Below are positions 50,190 through 61,300 of a stretch of 64,000 nt of DNA, one piece after another. Source of the stretch: Warburgia ugandensis (lineage: Eukaryota; Streptophyta; Magnoliopsida; Canellales; Canellaceae); the NCBI GenBank assembly GCA_035236585.1, contig CP141137.1, forward strand, positions 12,230,327 to 12,294,326, given 5' to 3'. The position numbers and the translations under genes were made by a program. Every line of letters begins with the position of its first letter. Position 1 is the first letter of the stretch. A model generated the notes under the pieces. It was not told the DNA's origin and ran no database searches. It saw nothing but the letters and a program-made list of their open reading frames with translations.

Positions 50190-50960
50190 CATGATAGCTT
50201 ATGGGATGTTGGTGATTGGATAAGGGTTGATTAGATTGAATGAGGTTACTATTGAAAGGAAGGAATGAGATTTGAAAGAATTAAAAGATCCAGGAGAGAA
50301 GGATAAAGGGTGTGTATTAGGAGAGTCGGCAGTGTTTGAAGGAGCTAAATTTGAAGAGATTTGATGAATTGAAATAGGAGGGGCTGGAAAAGGCATGTTA
50401 CCTATAGATGGCATCCTTTGTGTACTAAGTTAGAGTGGATTGCAAGCAATAGTACATGATTGTCCCCAAAAGGAGAGGGGCTTGGGATAGAAGGTTGTGG
50501 AAATAGACAAATTGGTTCAAAAAATATCACATGTTTTGGGATGTAAGTATGCTCGGTATCCCTGTCTAAGCACCTATAGGCATTGTGCTATGAGCTATAA
50601 CCAAGGGACACAAGCCTTTGATCTATTGTAGTCAAATTTGTGATTATTGTAACGTTGTAAGGAAAAGCTTCATAGCCAAAGTCCTTGAAAAAAACATAAT
50701 TCTTAACCCTTGAGAAAACAATTCTAATGGACATTTCCATGTTGGTATACGAGTTGACATTCGATTTGGTAGGTAACTAGTCCTGTCAAAGGCAAAGTGC
50801 CAAAATCTTTTAGGCACACTTGTGTGGGTTATGAGAGATAACCTTGTTTCAACAAATAGAGGTATATATTTATGACCATTTATTGTTGCTACAGGAGATG
50901 GACCCCATTGGTCACTAAATATCAATCTCAATGGTCAATGACTTACATAAATATGGACTT
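50190..50960 (-). pseudogene. Ty1/copia integrase remnant
   Basis: A 95-codon frame at 50644-50931 holds LIFSDQWGPSPVATINGHKYIP (integrase start), then jumps to RFWHFAFDRTSYLPNRMSTRIP and PLELF, which normally lie about 80-100 residues farther on. A shifted frame then reads LGYSS..NAYRCLDRDT and IPKHVIFFEP (about 50510-50610), as in the copia region before reverse transcriptase. The internal deletion removes the catalytic core. Confidence 0.75.
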
Positions 50961-51839
50961 CAATGGCAGATTGGAAGAATTACCAAATTATCTTGCCCTA
51001 TATAATTTAGACTCAAGAGAACTAGATGTTGGCTCTAGTGAAATATATAAGCTATTAGTGGAAAAACTATATTTATTTTTGTCTTACCAAGACTATTATA
51101 TCACATAAAACCTTAGCTTACTAGAGATTATAAGATCAAGTACATAATTTCAAATGTATGAAAGTCCTCATCTATGCTTTCTTGTTGTGAGTGCTAGATT
51201 TTCTCAAAAATTTCAATCTTCACTTTCTAGTAAAGATGGATCCTATTAGAGGAGAAAGTACTTCAACTAAAAACATGTACTTACAACTTAAAGAAGCAAG
51301 AAAGAGTGTGTGTGTGTGTGTGTGGCAATCACTTCCATCTCTTTAGATGGGACACACTTACATTATCTGTAGTGGTTTGAATGAGTTTCTAACAAGGAAA
51401 CTCCCAACCATACATTCCTTATTTGTATCATATATTAAATAAAAAACTATCGTGACTCTCTTCTCCTCCTTTAACTTTCTAATTCAACTATAAGAAGTTT
51501 AAGCATGATCTTTTAAGTTTTTAAAGTGTAAGTGATAGCTTTCTTACTAATTTACTTCAAGTGAGTCCTAACCAACTTAACTAAAATATAGCAATTCTAA
51601 TCAAACTTTGACTTTTCATGTTAAACTTAATTTTTTCAATAGATTATAAAAGGGGTACCCACACATGGGACCCCACTAATGAGTAATATGAAAGACAGTA
51701 TACAATATAATTAAGTCATCAGCCACCAACAATGTTACATGATCTCACCAATCAAATAAATCACAATCTTGACTTTACAATATCAACTTATTACCTTTTG
51801 AGTTAGTATATCAAATTACCCTCTCACATTCTTATATTC

Positions 51840-51875
<36 letters not shown>

Positions 51876-52110
51876 ATATTACAATTGAGTGGATTACATT
51901 TAACTAGATTTTCAGATATATAAACTCATGTAGGCTTCATCATTTATTAGTAACTTTACTAAATCAATCCATAAATTCCTTTCCCAAATATGATCATGCA
52001 TTTCTCTAGCATACTCTATAATGATTGTATCTGAATATCTTTTTTCATAAGAGTTTGGGTCTCGTATTAAACATGATCTTTGTAAGTCAATATCTATTCC
52101 AAAGTATCCA
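50961..52110. other. Intergenic, no supported gene
   Basis: Short (TG)n near 51306-51323 and (TA)n near 51841-51862. No family-like frame. Confidence 0.45.
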
Positions 52111-52114
52111 TCAA

Positions 52115-52265
52115 AAGGCAGCCAATACATGTGTATTCAAAGTTTGGGCAAAGGCAAATCATAAAGAGCCTATAATAAGTAGCCTCACCATGCATTTTCC
52201 AATAGGATGTTTCCATGCCTCAGACCCATGACCTCCAAGTCACACAGGGACAACTTAACATAAAT
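52115..52265 (-). mobile_element. Au-like SINE, strongly diverged
   Basis: GGGCAAAGGCAAATCATAAA (inverse core), CATTTTCCAATAGGATGTTT, CCATGCCTCAGACCCATGAC and CAAGTCACACAGGGACAAC follow the family order with many changes. No target duplication recognised. Confidence 0.6.
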
Positions 52266-52799
52266 TAGATTGTATCTCTTAATGCCACAAAAGAAAAAAA
52301 AAATTGAGATCCACTTTAAGTTGTGGACCTCTAAGTCTAGGAGTATAGATGGTTATGGTCTATATGAAAACATTCAGTTGGTCATGCCTACTGAATGTTT
52401 TGACAAGTTAAGATAATTTCTTACATATAAGACACTTCCGTACACCATCATTTATGCCTTGAGTCTCTGTCTAGATGATTGAGAATGATTATCCTCAATC
52501 TTGTTGGCAGCATCACATTTAGCAAGTGTTCTCGAATGCAGATTTTTAGTGTCATTCTCATTGGAGATAGTTTCAACTTTACAAAGATACGAAACTTCAT
52601 TTCTCCTCATCTAATGAACCTACGCCACCTTGACATGGAGTTCCTATAATTATCCTTAAGGGCCTAATTGTCATCTTATGACAACCCAATAAGTGCAACA
52701 TTAAAAAAATAAGTACAAAGTAGTACTCATACTATAAAAGTGATATATAAATGAATCTTAATCATTATACTAACATATGGTAAATTAATTACTTGCTTA
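52266..52799. other. Intergenic, no supported gene
   Basis: No recognisable coding or structured repeat. Confidence 0.4.
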
Positions 52800-53234
52800 T
52801 GAGGGTATACATTTCCAACAAATTCTCACTTGTACTCAAAGCTAATCTCAAATGTACTTTAATCTCATATGCTCCAAGTATCTTTCCAATAACTTTATGA
52901 AATAATGCCTTTGTTAGTGAGTCAGCCACATTTTGCTAGTGCAACTCTTGTTGTCACAACTTCCTTTTCCATCTACAATCTCATGTATAACATGATACTT
53001 TCTATGATGTGATCTAATCTCTTATGAGAACAAGGTTCTTTTGCCTATGTAATGGCTTTGTTGTCGTCACAAAACAACATAATGGTATTCTTGGAAGATG
53101 GATCCAGTCTAAGTTTAATAATGAACTTTCACATCCTTGGGTAATTAGTGGTATTTGCATTTGTGAAGGCAAGGCTAGAGTGGTTTGTAATAATGGTAAA
53201 AGATTATAAGAAATGACTAGATCTGGTAGATATT
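52800..53234 (-). pseudogene. Ty1/copia RNase H / pol end remnant, cut by the solo LTR
   Basis: Shifted minus-strand frames read DNKAITYAKEPCSHKR-like, DHIIESIMLYMR and NVADSLTKALFHKVIGKIL, fitting the copia stretch DNK.AI.L.KNPV.H.RTKHI...YH.IR......V......AD..TK.L....F. The sequence stops at the border of the solo LTR at 53235, but I did not find the continuation with confidence after 57260. Confidence 0.55.
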
Positions 53235-53667
53235 TGTAATAACCTGATTTTTTAAGTCCAAAGATAAATATTTGAACTTTAGAAGTGAGATTTTATAGAG
53301 ATCAAATTTAATAGAGATGACACCATAATCAGATTCTACTTCAAAAATGGAATCGAACAACATAAAGAACGCTGAAAACGGAAATCAAATGACAAAGTTA
53401 TGGGCGTTTGAAGATTGAAGGGCATTTTACTAATTTCATAAATAATATGAGAAATAGTTAAAAAAAACGCATAGGATTGTTTTGTTAATGGCACCCCTGT
53501 GCCTGCATCATCTTCTTCATCATTCTTGCATCAGCCTTCGCATCTACGTCGAAAAAATGGCAGACATTGCCTTCCTCTGGTCATCTTCTGCGGCGCTGAG
53601 AGAAATGACAGCACCACCATGAGGACAGCGCCGCTGTAGAGATGGTGCACCACCACCCTCCAGCCTC

Positions 53668-53675
53668 TATAAATA
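53668..53675 (+). promoter_or_regulatory. TATA box of the solo LTR
   Basis: CTATAAATATCCC followed within 30 bp by a C/T-rich tract, about 430 bp from the LTR start. It is the best promoter candidate in the LTR; activity is not implied. Confidence 0.5.
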
Positions 53676-54245
53676 TCCCTCCCTTCTTCCTTCTTTTCCC
53701 CATTGCAGTTTCCCTCTCCCTCTTCTTCTCCTCTCCCTACAGCCACTTGTTCTCCATTGTTTCTGGTGAAGGTGAACAAAGTCATAGTGTAGATCTCGAC
53801 GACAGTCATCTTAACAATGGTGGACTGAAGATCAGACACCATTTTTAAATTCTTTGTGAAAAAACGATCAAAACACCTCTAATTTTGTTCCAATTGGAGT
53901 AGATTTGGCTAGTGATCGAATAAAGATTCTAAATCTAACTACTCTGAATTTTTTAGTGACAAACCGACAAGGAAATCATATTTTTCAGTATCAAACGACC
54001 ATGAAATGATTCCAAACTTTATGGGAGTGAAGGTAAGAGCCTGATCTACAAATCCTTTTAATTAGAAGTCATTGTGATAAGAAAATCATTACCAGTGACC
54101 TTGCTCCGATCATCTTCTCTAGTAGACTCCGCTAGACTGGATCGGGAGACCAAGATGCGCACCATAACACACAACGAAGATGCACCATTGTGGAGCATTT
54201 CCCTTGCATGTGCAAGCGTGCAGGTGTGGTCTCAACTCGACCAGG

Positions 54246-54491
54246 TGTAACAGCCCGAGGGCCCACACCCTGCAACGATATTGTCCGTGCCGGAGTGCCC
54301 ATACACCCCGCACGGTTTTGTTCTTCCCTAGTTGCTCAGGGAAAAGGCCTCGTTGCAAGGAAAGTCCTCATCACTCTTATCAAGAGCCCAGTAACTTTCC
54401 CCCTAGCGATGTGGGACTAACTCTCAGTCTTTCACCTTGCTTAGAAGCCTGCCAGCCCTCTTGGCCCGCCCTCATCGGCCAAGGCTTCACA
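54246..54491 (-). repeat. TRIM LTR, copy 1
   Basis: On + it runs from TGTAACAGCCCGAGGG to GGCTTCACA. It carries the phrase GATGTGGGACTAACTCTCA, whose inverse is the AGTCCCACATCG phrase common in plant TRIM LTRs. Short frames in it (one with GLFPEQLGKNKTVRGVW, repeated in all copies) are LTR sequence, not genes. Confidence 0.92.
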
Positions 54492-54597
54492 ACCTCTCCC
54501 CCTTAGGGGACATGCGTCCCCGCGTGCCTTACCACACACGAGCGCCCACGTGCGGCTAGCCACCCACACCGGGTCGGGGTCTGGCTCTGATACCACT
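54492..54597 (-). other. TRIM internal domain 1 with PPT and PBS
   Basis: The polypurine tract on - is the inverse of 54492-54506. The primer-binding site is the inverse of GGCTCTGATACCA at 54583-54595, two bases from the next LTR. Confidence 0.88.
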
Positions 54598-54840
54598 TGT
54601 AACAGCCCGAGGGTCCACACCCTGCAACGATATTGTCCGTGCCGGAGTGCCCATACACCCCGCACGGTTTTGTTCTTCCCTAGTTGCTCAGGGAAAAGGC
54701 CTCGTTGCAAGGAAAGTCCTCATCACTCTTATCAAGAGCCCAGTAACTTTCCCCCTAGCGATGTGGGACTAACTCTCAGTGTTTCACGTTGCTTAGAAGC
54801 CCGGCCCTCTTGGCCCGCCCTCATCGGCCAAGGCTTCACA
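54598..54840 (-). repeat. TRIM LTR, copy 2 (middle)
   Basis: Like copy 1 but with a three-base net deletion around AGAAGCCCGGCCCTC, and a few substitutions. It is shared by two overlapping element units. Confidence 0.92.
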
Positions 54841-54946
54841 ACCTCTCCCCCTTAGGGGACACGCGTCCCCGCGTGTCTTACCACACACGAGCGCCCACGT
54901 GCGGCTAGCCACCCACACCGGGTCAGGGTCTGGCTCTGATACCACT
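54841..54946 (-). other. TRIM internal domain 2 with PPT and PBS
   Basis: Nearly identical to domain 1. The PPT inverse is at 54841-54855 and the PBS inverse GGCTCTGATACCA at 54932-54944. Confidence 0.88.
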
Positions 54947-55192
54947 TGTAACAGCCCGAGGGTCCACACCCTGCAACAATATTGTCTGTGCCGGAGTGCC
55001 CATACACCCCGCACGGTTTTGTTCTTCCCTAGTTGCTCAGGGAAAAGGCCTCGTTGCAAGGAAAGTCCTCATCACTCTTATCAAGAGCCCAGTAACTTTC
55101 CCCCTAGCGATGTGGGACTAACTCTCAGTCTTTCACCTTGCTTAGAAGCCTGCCAGCCCTCTTGGCCCGCTCTCATCAGCCAAGGCTTCACA
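54947..55192 (-). repeat. TRIM LTR, copy 3
   Basis: Like copy 1, with small changes (CAACAATATTGTCTG, CTCTCATCAGCC). Directly followed by the right CCAGG duplication. Confidence 0.92.
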
Positions 55193-56172
55193 CCAGGACA
55201 CAACTGTTTCCTGGGAACCGAGATGCACCGACCCTTATTGGAACACGAGATTGAATCTGGGCCACCCGAGTGATCTAAAACACAAAAAACTCAAATTCCA
55301 AGAGATATATAAGTCTGATTAACGATCCAAAAAGTTTGTTGTGTTCGTCTTGACAATGCAGATGTAATTATATAATAAAATTTAAGATCAGAGAACTATT
55401 TAATGTGACCATAGCCTAAAAACCATAAAAATCTCATAGATCTACAAGATCATAGATGATCAGATCTCGTAAATTGATCCATTGGATGTATTAAGAGATC
55501 AATATGTCAAGATCAACCTTTGAATATAGATCTGACTGTTCAAATCTAGTAAAAACTTGATCTAAGTATTAGGATAGATGATCTGCTAGATCTGACCATT
55601 CAATTACAAGATATTAATGACATAAAGGCTATTGAAGGCAATCTAACCATAGAACATTAGATCTATAAGTGAGATCTAGCTTGGCGATGTACTAATCAAT
55701 GATATATAACCTAAAGAATAGATCTAGCCGTTGATCTATAAATATAACTGATGATATCTAAAGAATGGGAAACAATACTTGAATTCTTATTCCCAAATAA
55801 TATCCAAGGCCTCACAAAGGTGATTCAGGATTCGAATTGAAGAAAAATGCTATCCAAGTGACATCATTGAGGTAAGTAGTCTGATGCTGCTAAGTTTTCA
55901 AACTGCATTTCAAATTCTACTTGAATCTATTTTCGTGTTTAGTATGCTTCTGGAAATGATGTTGAGATATGATATTTTCATGCAAACTGTTCTCGTGGTT
56001 CATGATTTTGATTTAAAATGTGATTTCTTATATATTTCATGAACATATTTTATATATGCATTACTCGCATGTTTTGAAACTAGTTACATAAATTGCATGA
56101 TTATTGATTATTGAGAATCGGATTATATGTATATATCTTTTTCAGGCTAATGAACCTCATAGGTACTATGCT

Positions 56173-56387
56173 AAGTGGGTAGATCGCAAATTGAGGTCAC
56201 CTGTAGAAGGAACAAAACCTTGAGTTCCAATTGGGTAGATCGCCGATTGAGGCAACCTGCGGAGGGAACAAAACCTTGAGTTCCAAGTGAGTTGATTACT
56301 GATTGAGGCAATCTATGAAGAGAACAAATCCTTGAGTTCCAAGTGGGCAGATCGCCGAATGAGGCAACTTACGAAGGGACAAGGAGG
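56173..56387. repeat. 56-bp minisatellite, about 3.8 units, in the solo LTR
   Basis: Units at 56173-56228, 56229-56284 and 56285-56340 are each exactly 56 bp, followed by a partial unit to about 56387. Each opens with AA(G/T)TG(G/A)G(T/C), has GAT(C/T)(G/A)C and TGAGG(C/T) in its middle and closes with CCTTGAGTTCC. Unit 3 is the most diverged. Confidence 0.9.
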
Positions 56388-57260
56388 ACATGTCCATAGT
56401 CGCCATAAAGGCTATGGTGGGCCAGTCTTTAGATACCAGAGACACGATTTCAAAATAAGTTCTGGTCGTGAGCATAGTGGACCCTATTATTTTGGTTTTT
56501 GGAATCATCATACATGGTGTATTGAGATGGTCTTAGACTAGTACTCGTGACCTGTCAGCTTGATGTGTTCGCCGAGAAACCCACGTGTATGATATCTACC
56601 ATTGGGTTGAGATTCTAGTATCTGGTTTGATCGATCACTGTTTTAAGATTTTCGTACTTATTATATTATTGATCGATGGATTTTGATGAAAAATTCCATT
56701 ACTTGAAAATATATAATACTCAAGTGATTTATGTATGAATACCCATGTTTATATAAAGTGATTGCGTGATTTTATTATCTGAAAAACCCCTCTTGACAAT
56801 ATGCATGTTACATGCCGTGTTTTCAAAATAGTAGTATCAAATCACCTACTAAGTATGAGGAATACTCATCCAAATATATTATTTTTACATATTAACTCCA
56901 ACAGGATTAGAAAAAGCATCAAGAAATGTTAGTGCTACTATCAAGTGAATGAAGATAAAGAAAAGTATGAATGTAAGTATATGACCTATCCATTGGACAT
57001 GCATATGTAATTATTACAATTAGGCAGTGAACTATGATTAGATAGATCTAGGATGTATATATGTTTGTCTTATTTTTAAAAATTACTTGGTTCGTTTTGA
57101 AAGCAAATGACACTTAGAGTTTTCAAAAAAATGAATTTAAAATAAAAGATTTTTTCACTGCATTGCATTGTTTTTATAAAAGTGTTTCAAATAGGGATCA
57201 ATCCCATATTAAGAATTAGTTTTGCATTTAAAAATGCATGTGAAAACCCTGGTCATCACA

Positions 57261-58130
57261 ATATCTTGTTATTGGTTATTTGTAATAGTAAAAATTATTA
57301 AGAGACTAGAGAACTTAGTGGAGATGATAAAGAGACTAGCCAACAAGTTCATAAATGTAGACAATATCCAAAACCTAGCAATATAGAAAGAAGATCATTA
57401 AAGATGATTATACTTTGGGCTTTAATACCATTTTAGAATACAACAAATCCACGCGTAACAATGATTGAGAGATCATGCAATGATGTTCTTGTATGCATAT
57501 AATGTAAACTAATAAACTTAAAATCTAATATGGTATCAAAGTCTTAGTATTCAAGAAGTCGTGAGCTCAAATGTTAAGACTCTCATATTAATTTCCAATG
57601 CAAAGTAGATAAGCCTACAGTTGAGTCCTTGTGCAAGAGCCTAGAAAGGGGCCTTCCACATGAGGGGACAAGTTATACATATAAATATCATTGATCACTT
57701 CCTATCAACTTAAGCTTTCAGGTAGAATGGTAATCCAATAGTAAAACTATGACCAATTTGTATCACAAAAATTTGTTATAAACTGAAAAGTCAAGATCAT
57801 CAATTAGAGAAGTTTTTTGAGGAATATGAATTGAAGATAAATAGTTTGGGTCACTAATAATATGGGCCTACTAATGTAAGTTTAGTTATTACTATACTAC
57901 ACCCAGAGATATAATATAATTTCTTCTTTCTCATGATTTTATCACCGTTAGCCTTAAAAAAAAGAGAAAATATCTTTGCTACCCTTTGTTTTAGGGGTAT
58001 TATCTCTAATAACCTTTTGTCAACTACCCATACACACATTTACTTTTATATAGACAAAAGTACCCTTATCTCAAATATAGTATAGCATTAACTCTATTTT
58101 TTTTCTTACTATATATCTTCCAAAAAGAAA
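57261..58130. other. AT-rich flank of the solo LTR; possible copia PBS fragment
   Basis: At about 57529-57543 ATATGGTATCAAAGTC resembles the tRNA-iMet primer-binding site of copia LTR elements (TGGTATCAGAGC). No LTR end or coding region confirms it. No gene seen. Confidence 0.35.
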
Positions 58131-58374
58131 GAAATAGTTACAATGTTTATGAAGTCCCACATCAAAGAACTTCAGCCTTTTATACCCTGAAATAATTGAC
58201 GATGATTGAAATTCCATCCATGGTTAAATCTTTTGAGATACAAAGATTTTAAGAAATAGTTACAATTTTTATGAAGTTCCGCATCAAAGAACTTCAGCCT
58301 TTTATACCCTGAAATAATTGACAATGATTGAAATTCCATCCATGGTTAGATCTTTTGAGATACGAAGATTTTAA
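58131..58374. repeat. 122-bp direct tandem duplication
   Basis: 58131-58252 is repeated at 58253-58374 with only a few differences (ATGTTT/ATTTTT, CCCACATC/CCGCATC, TTAAATC/TTAGATC, ACAAAG/ACGAAG). Each unit starts GAAATAGTTACAA, contains GAAGT(C/T)CC(A/G)CATCAAAGAA and TTTTATACCCTG and ends AAGATTTTAA. AGTCCCACATC is a phrase often seen in plant TRIM-like LTRs, so the unit may derive from one. Confidence 0.93.
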
Positions 58375-61300
58375 GACATATGGACTCCCTTAAATAATCC
58401 ATTGCGATGGATCTTTAAGAAATCTGAAAGTAATATCAAACTAATTGTGAAAATCATTGATGTTGAAGTTATAGAAACCCTTTTGTAAAAGAATAAAACC
58501 TTTTTCAATGATTCCCTTGCCAGAATTGCAAAATAGTTTTTAGAGGGTTTAAGGCACCTCCATAATCGTAAGTCTGCTCATTGTAACATCAAACTATTCA
58601 ATATGCTTCCTAGTTGAAAGATAGAGGTGAAAATTAGGGACGTCAGTATGAGTAAGATAATGTGTAGGATTTTAGATCATTACTTTCTTATATTAGATGT
58701 GCATCCATATGAGCCCAAAGTGGATTCGATCATAAGACTTACAGTAAAATTACAATAGATATGCAAGGATTGGAGTTTGAGGCTTGCCAAGGTTGAGAAC
58801 TTGGAACGTTCAACTTCTTAGGCTTTTGTACTGAGGTAGTTGCAAGTGGAACAAAGACGGAATAATGGCCATCAATCAATGAATTTCATAATAAGAGTAA
58901 GATTTAGTTGGATTTCACAAATGATTGTCAATTGTTTGATGTTTTACCTCTAAGAGGTTTTTAATAGAAGAGGAGTTTGGTTTGGAAGCTATTTTTCTGA
59001 GAAGTTTATGGAAAATAAGAAATCTTATGAAGCAATGGAGGAAGCATACTTTAAAAACTCAAAAATTGCACTCAACTTGAAAGTGAGTCGAGTTGAGTTA
59101 AATTGAAGGAATTCATGAGTGACTTAAAAGTATTGGAGTGAATTTTTTAAATTTTATTTATTTTTGTTATATTTAAAATTTGTACTTTTTCATGGACAAG
59201 TAACTCTTAGGTGAATTGGTTAAGATGCAGTACTTATGTTTAGAATGTATTGAGTTCAAATCCTAGCAAAAATAAACATTATTGTTATGTGTTGAGTCAA
59301 ACTGGATGAGTTACTCGATTTGTTGGCCAGTTGAGTAATTGGAAGAAGTTTTTGAAGTTGACTCTTACGTTTCTGAGAGGAAGGAACAGGGATGTTGAGA
59401 AATTGTGGATCCCTATACAATGTGGTAAAACATAAATTAGTTAATTGATTAGGAGTTAATGTCATAGTAATGATGGCATTTAATATTGTAAGGATGCTTT
59501 ACTCTTTCTAAATGCAGGTGGAGACTAAAGGACATTAGAATATAATATGCCTAAAGAAATGGGTATTAGAGATATTTTTTCTTAAAGAACCCAAATATCT
59601 AGAGTGATTTCCTTGTAGGTCAATTCTAAAGTCGATGGTCACTTGAATCACGTAGAGTTAACTTATAGTAAACTAAGTGATTCTTCAAGTTTAAACAAAA
59701 TGTTTCTTTATGGTGCTTTTTTTTAATTGAAGATAAGATGCTTATTTGAGACTAGCAAGCATAAACTCCATAGGAGTGGGAGCTTCCAAGTCTTGAAAAT
59801 CATCTATAGGTTGCTCCCAGACTCTCACTTGTTTATAAGTAGCCCCCCAACTCTTGAAAATTATTTATTGGCCAGTCATACACTAATTTGGGTAGTTGGG
59901 GTATTTCAAACTTGGCTTTTGTAGTCCTCTTCATCTTTTGACCAAAATTGACTTTTACAACAAGAGAAGAATGTAATTTTCTACTGCAAGAGAAGAGCAA
60001 CTTTGCTACCCCTTACAAGTTGAAATCTTATTTGAAAAATGTCATTTCCCTCTTAAATTTTCGTTGAAGATTGGTGAAGGATCACATAATAGATTGAGAA
60101 ATCCACGTTAAAATAACTATCCAAAATGTTTTCTTTCATAAATCCTCCTTTGCTATTGCTTTTCTATATAAAAGGAGTATGCATTGTTGTTTCTAAAATG
60201 CTCCCCTCAAAAGATGTTTGCTCTTTGTGGGGGTTGGGAGGTTTGTGATCAATGAGAAAAATAAGATATACTCTTTGAAAATTTAGTGATGTTTATAACA
60301 TCTAGTGGTGTTACCTAATTAAATAAAGCTAAACTATGCTATAGAATGCATAAATTTCTAAGATTGTATGATGTTTGAAAGTTGAAGTTCAAATTTTTGG
60401 TTTTGGTTATAATTTTTTATTTCCTTATTATCATTGTGTAGATTGTTGTCTTACAAATTTTGAGAGGATTTTTATTGGAGTTGTAAGAGAAGTAAGGAGG
60501 AAACTTATGTAAGCTCTAAAGACATCATTTCCTTCCTTTTACTCTTAATTTTAAGTGTTTATGTTCCCTTGTCTTAACTTATAATACGTAGCATCTTACA
60601 ACAACATAAAAATCCTAAAAACCAAAATTGTTCAATAGCATATGAGACTACTTAAAATTCATCATTGAGAAAAGAAAATTTTCATTAATCAAACTCCATT
60701 ACAATGAAATACAACAAAATCTCTTTCATTCACTAGTAAATACATATGCAATTGTACATTGCATCAAAGTCCAACAACAATTTAAGCATTGTAACTAGGA
60801 CTAAAGCTAAAATGAAAATAATGATATAAAACAACTTCTTATCATTGCTTCCTCCATAAAAGAATCATCATTTATCCAGATCATATGAGTAGTACTTCCA
60901 TGGAATTCCCTACTTAAAGTTTATGGAATGTGAAATTGTTGGATAATAGAAAGCCTTAAAACATAACCCAAATTTATAATCAGATAGTAGCAATATTAAC
61001 TTGTAGAACATGCTCTAGGTGCCATTAGAGATAAAACTACTAGAGTTTATCCTAACTCGGCAGTTTTTTTTTTTTTGGTAAAAGATGAAGGGATAGTAAA
61101 ACCTAAACTGCCTCTATTTAACATAGGCAGACCAATTTTCTTAAGAAGGAGCTTCATGCTTATGGTTTTTACAAGTTGAAGAACTACTTATAAACAAATG
61201 ATAGTTTGGGGACCACCTACAAATCAAGGTTTGAGTTTAGGGCTCATCACAAATTCAATCCTTAAAGTTTTAACTTCTAATATACCATTAGCTTATAAAT

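Larger units (their letters stand above)
54241..55197 (-). mobile_element. TRIM retrotransposon with three LTRs and two internal domains
   Basis: Three near-identical LTRs, 54246-54491 (246 bp), 54598-54840 (243 bp) and 54947-55192 (246 bp), are separated by two internal domains of 106 bp each. On - each LTR begins TGTGAAGCC and ends GGGCTGTTACA. The whole is flanked by a perfect 5-bp duplication, CCAGG at 54241-54245 and 55193-55197. On -, each internal domain has a tRNA-iMet primer-binding site (TGGTATCAGAGCC) 2 bp after one LTR and a polypurine tract (AAGGGGGAGAGG) directly before the next. It encodes no protein, as TRIMs do not, and would need enzymes from other retrotransposons. The LTR shows no 5S rRNA block, so it is not a typical Cassandra. 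Confidence 0.93.
53235..57260 (+). mobile_element. Solo LTR (probably Ty3/gypsy, Tekay/Del-like), 4.0 kb
   Basis: Starts TGTAATAACCTGA and ends GGTCATCACA, so the ends form a short inverted repeat (TGTRATRACC). The flanks are ATATT on the left and ATATC on the right, a 4-of-5 target duplication. There is no internal domain, so it is most simply a solo LTR left by LTR-LTR recombination. Without the nested TRIM (947 bp plus one duplicated CCAGG) it is about 3.07 kb, a size and start typical of Tekay/Del-type gypsy LTRs. TATAAATA at 53668-53675, followed by a C/T-rich stretch, is a likely LTR promoter in + orientation. A 56-bp minisatellite lies at 56173-56387. Confidence 0.75.

Noticed and set aside
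54246-55192. Cassandra-type TRIM with 5S rRNA in the LTR
   Set aside because: I found no 5S-like block (no GATCCCATCAGAACTCC-type stretch) in any of the three LTRs.
54119-55273. Repeated frames on both strands, three with near-identical protein
   Set aside because: They are translations of the TRIM LTRs and internals; the repetition comes from the three LTRs, and TRIMs do not encode proteins.
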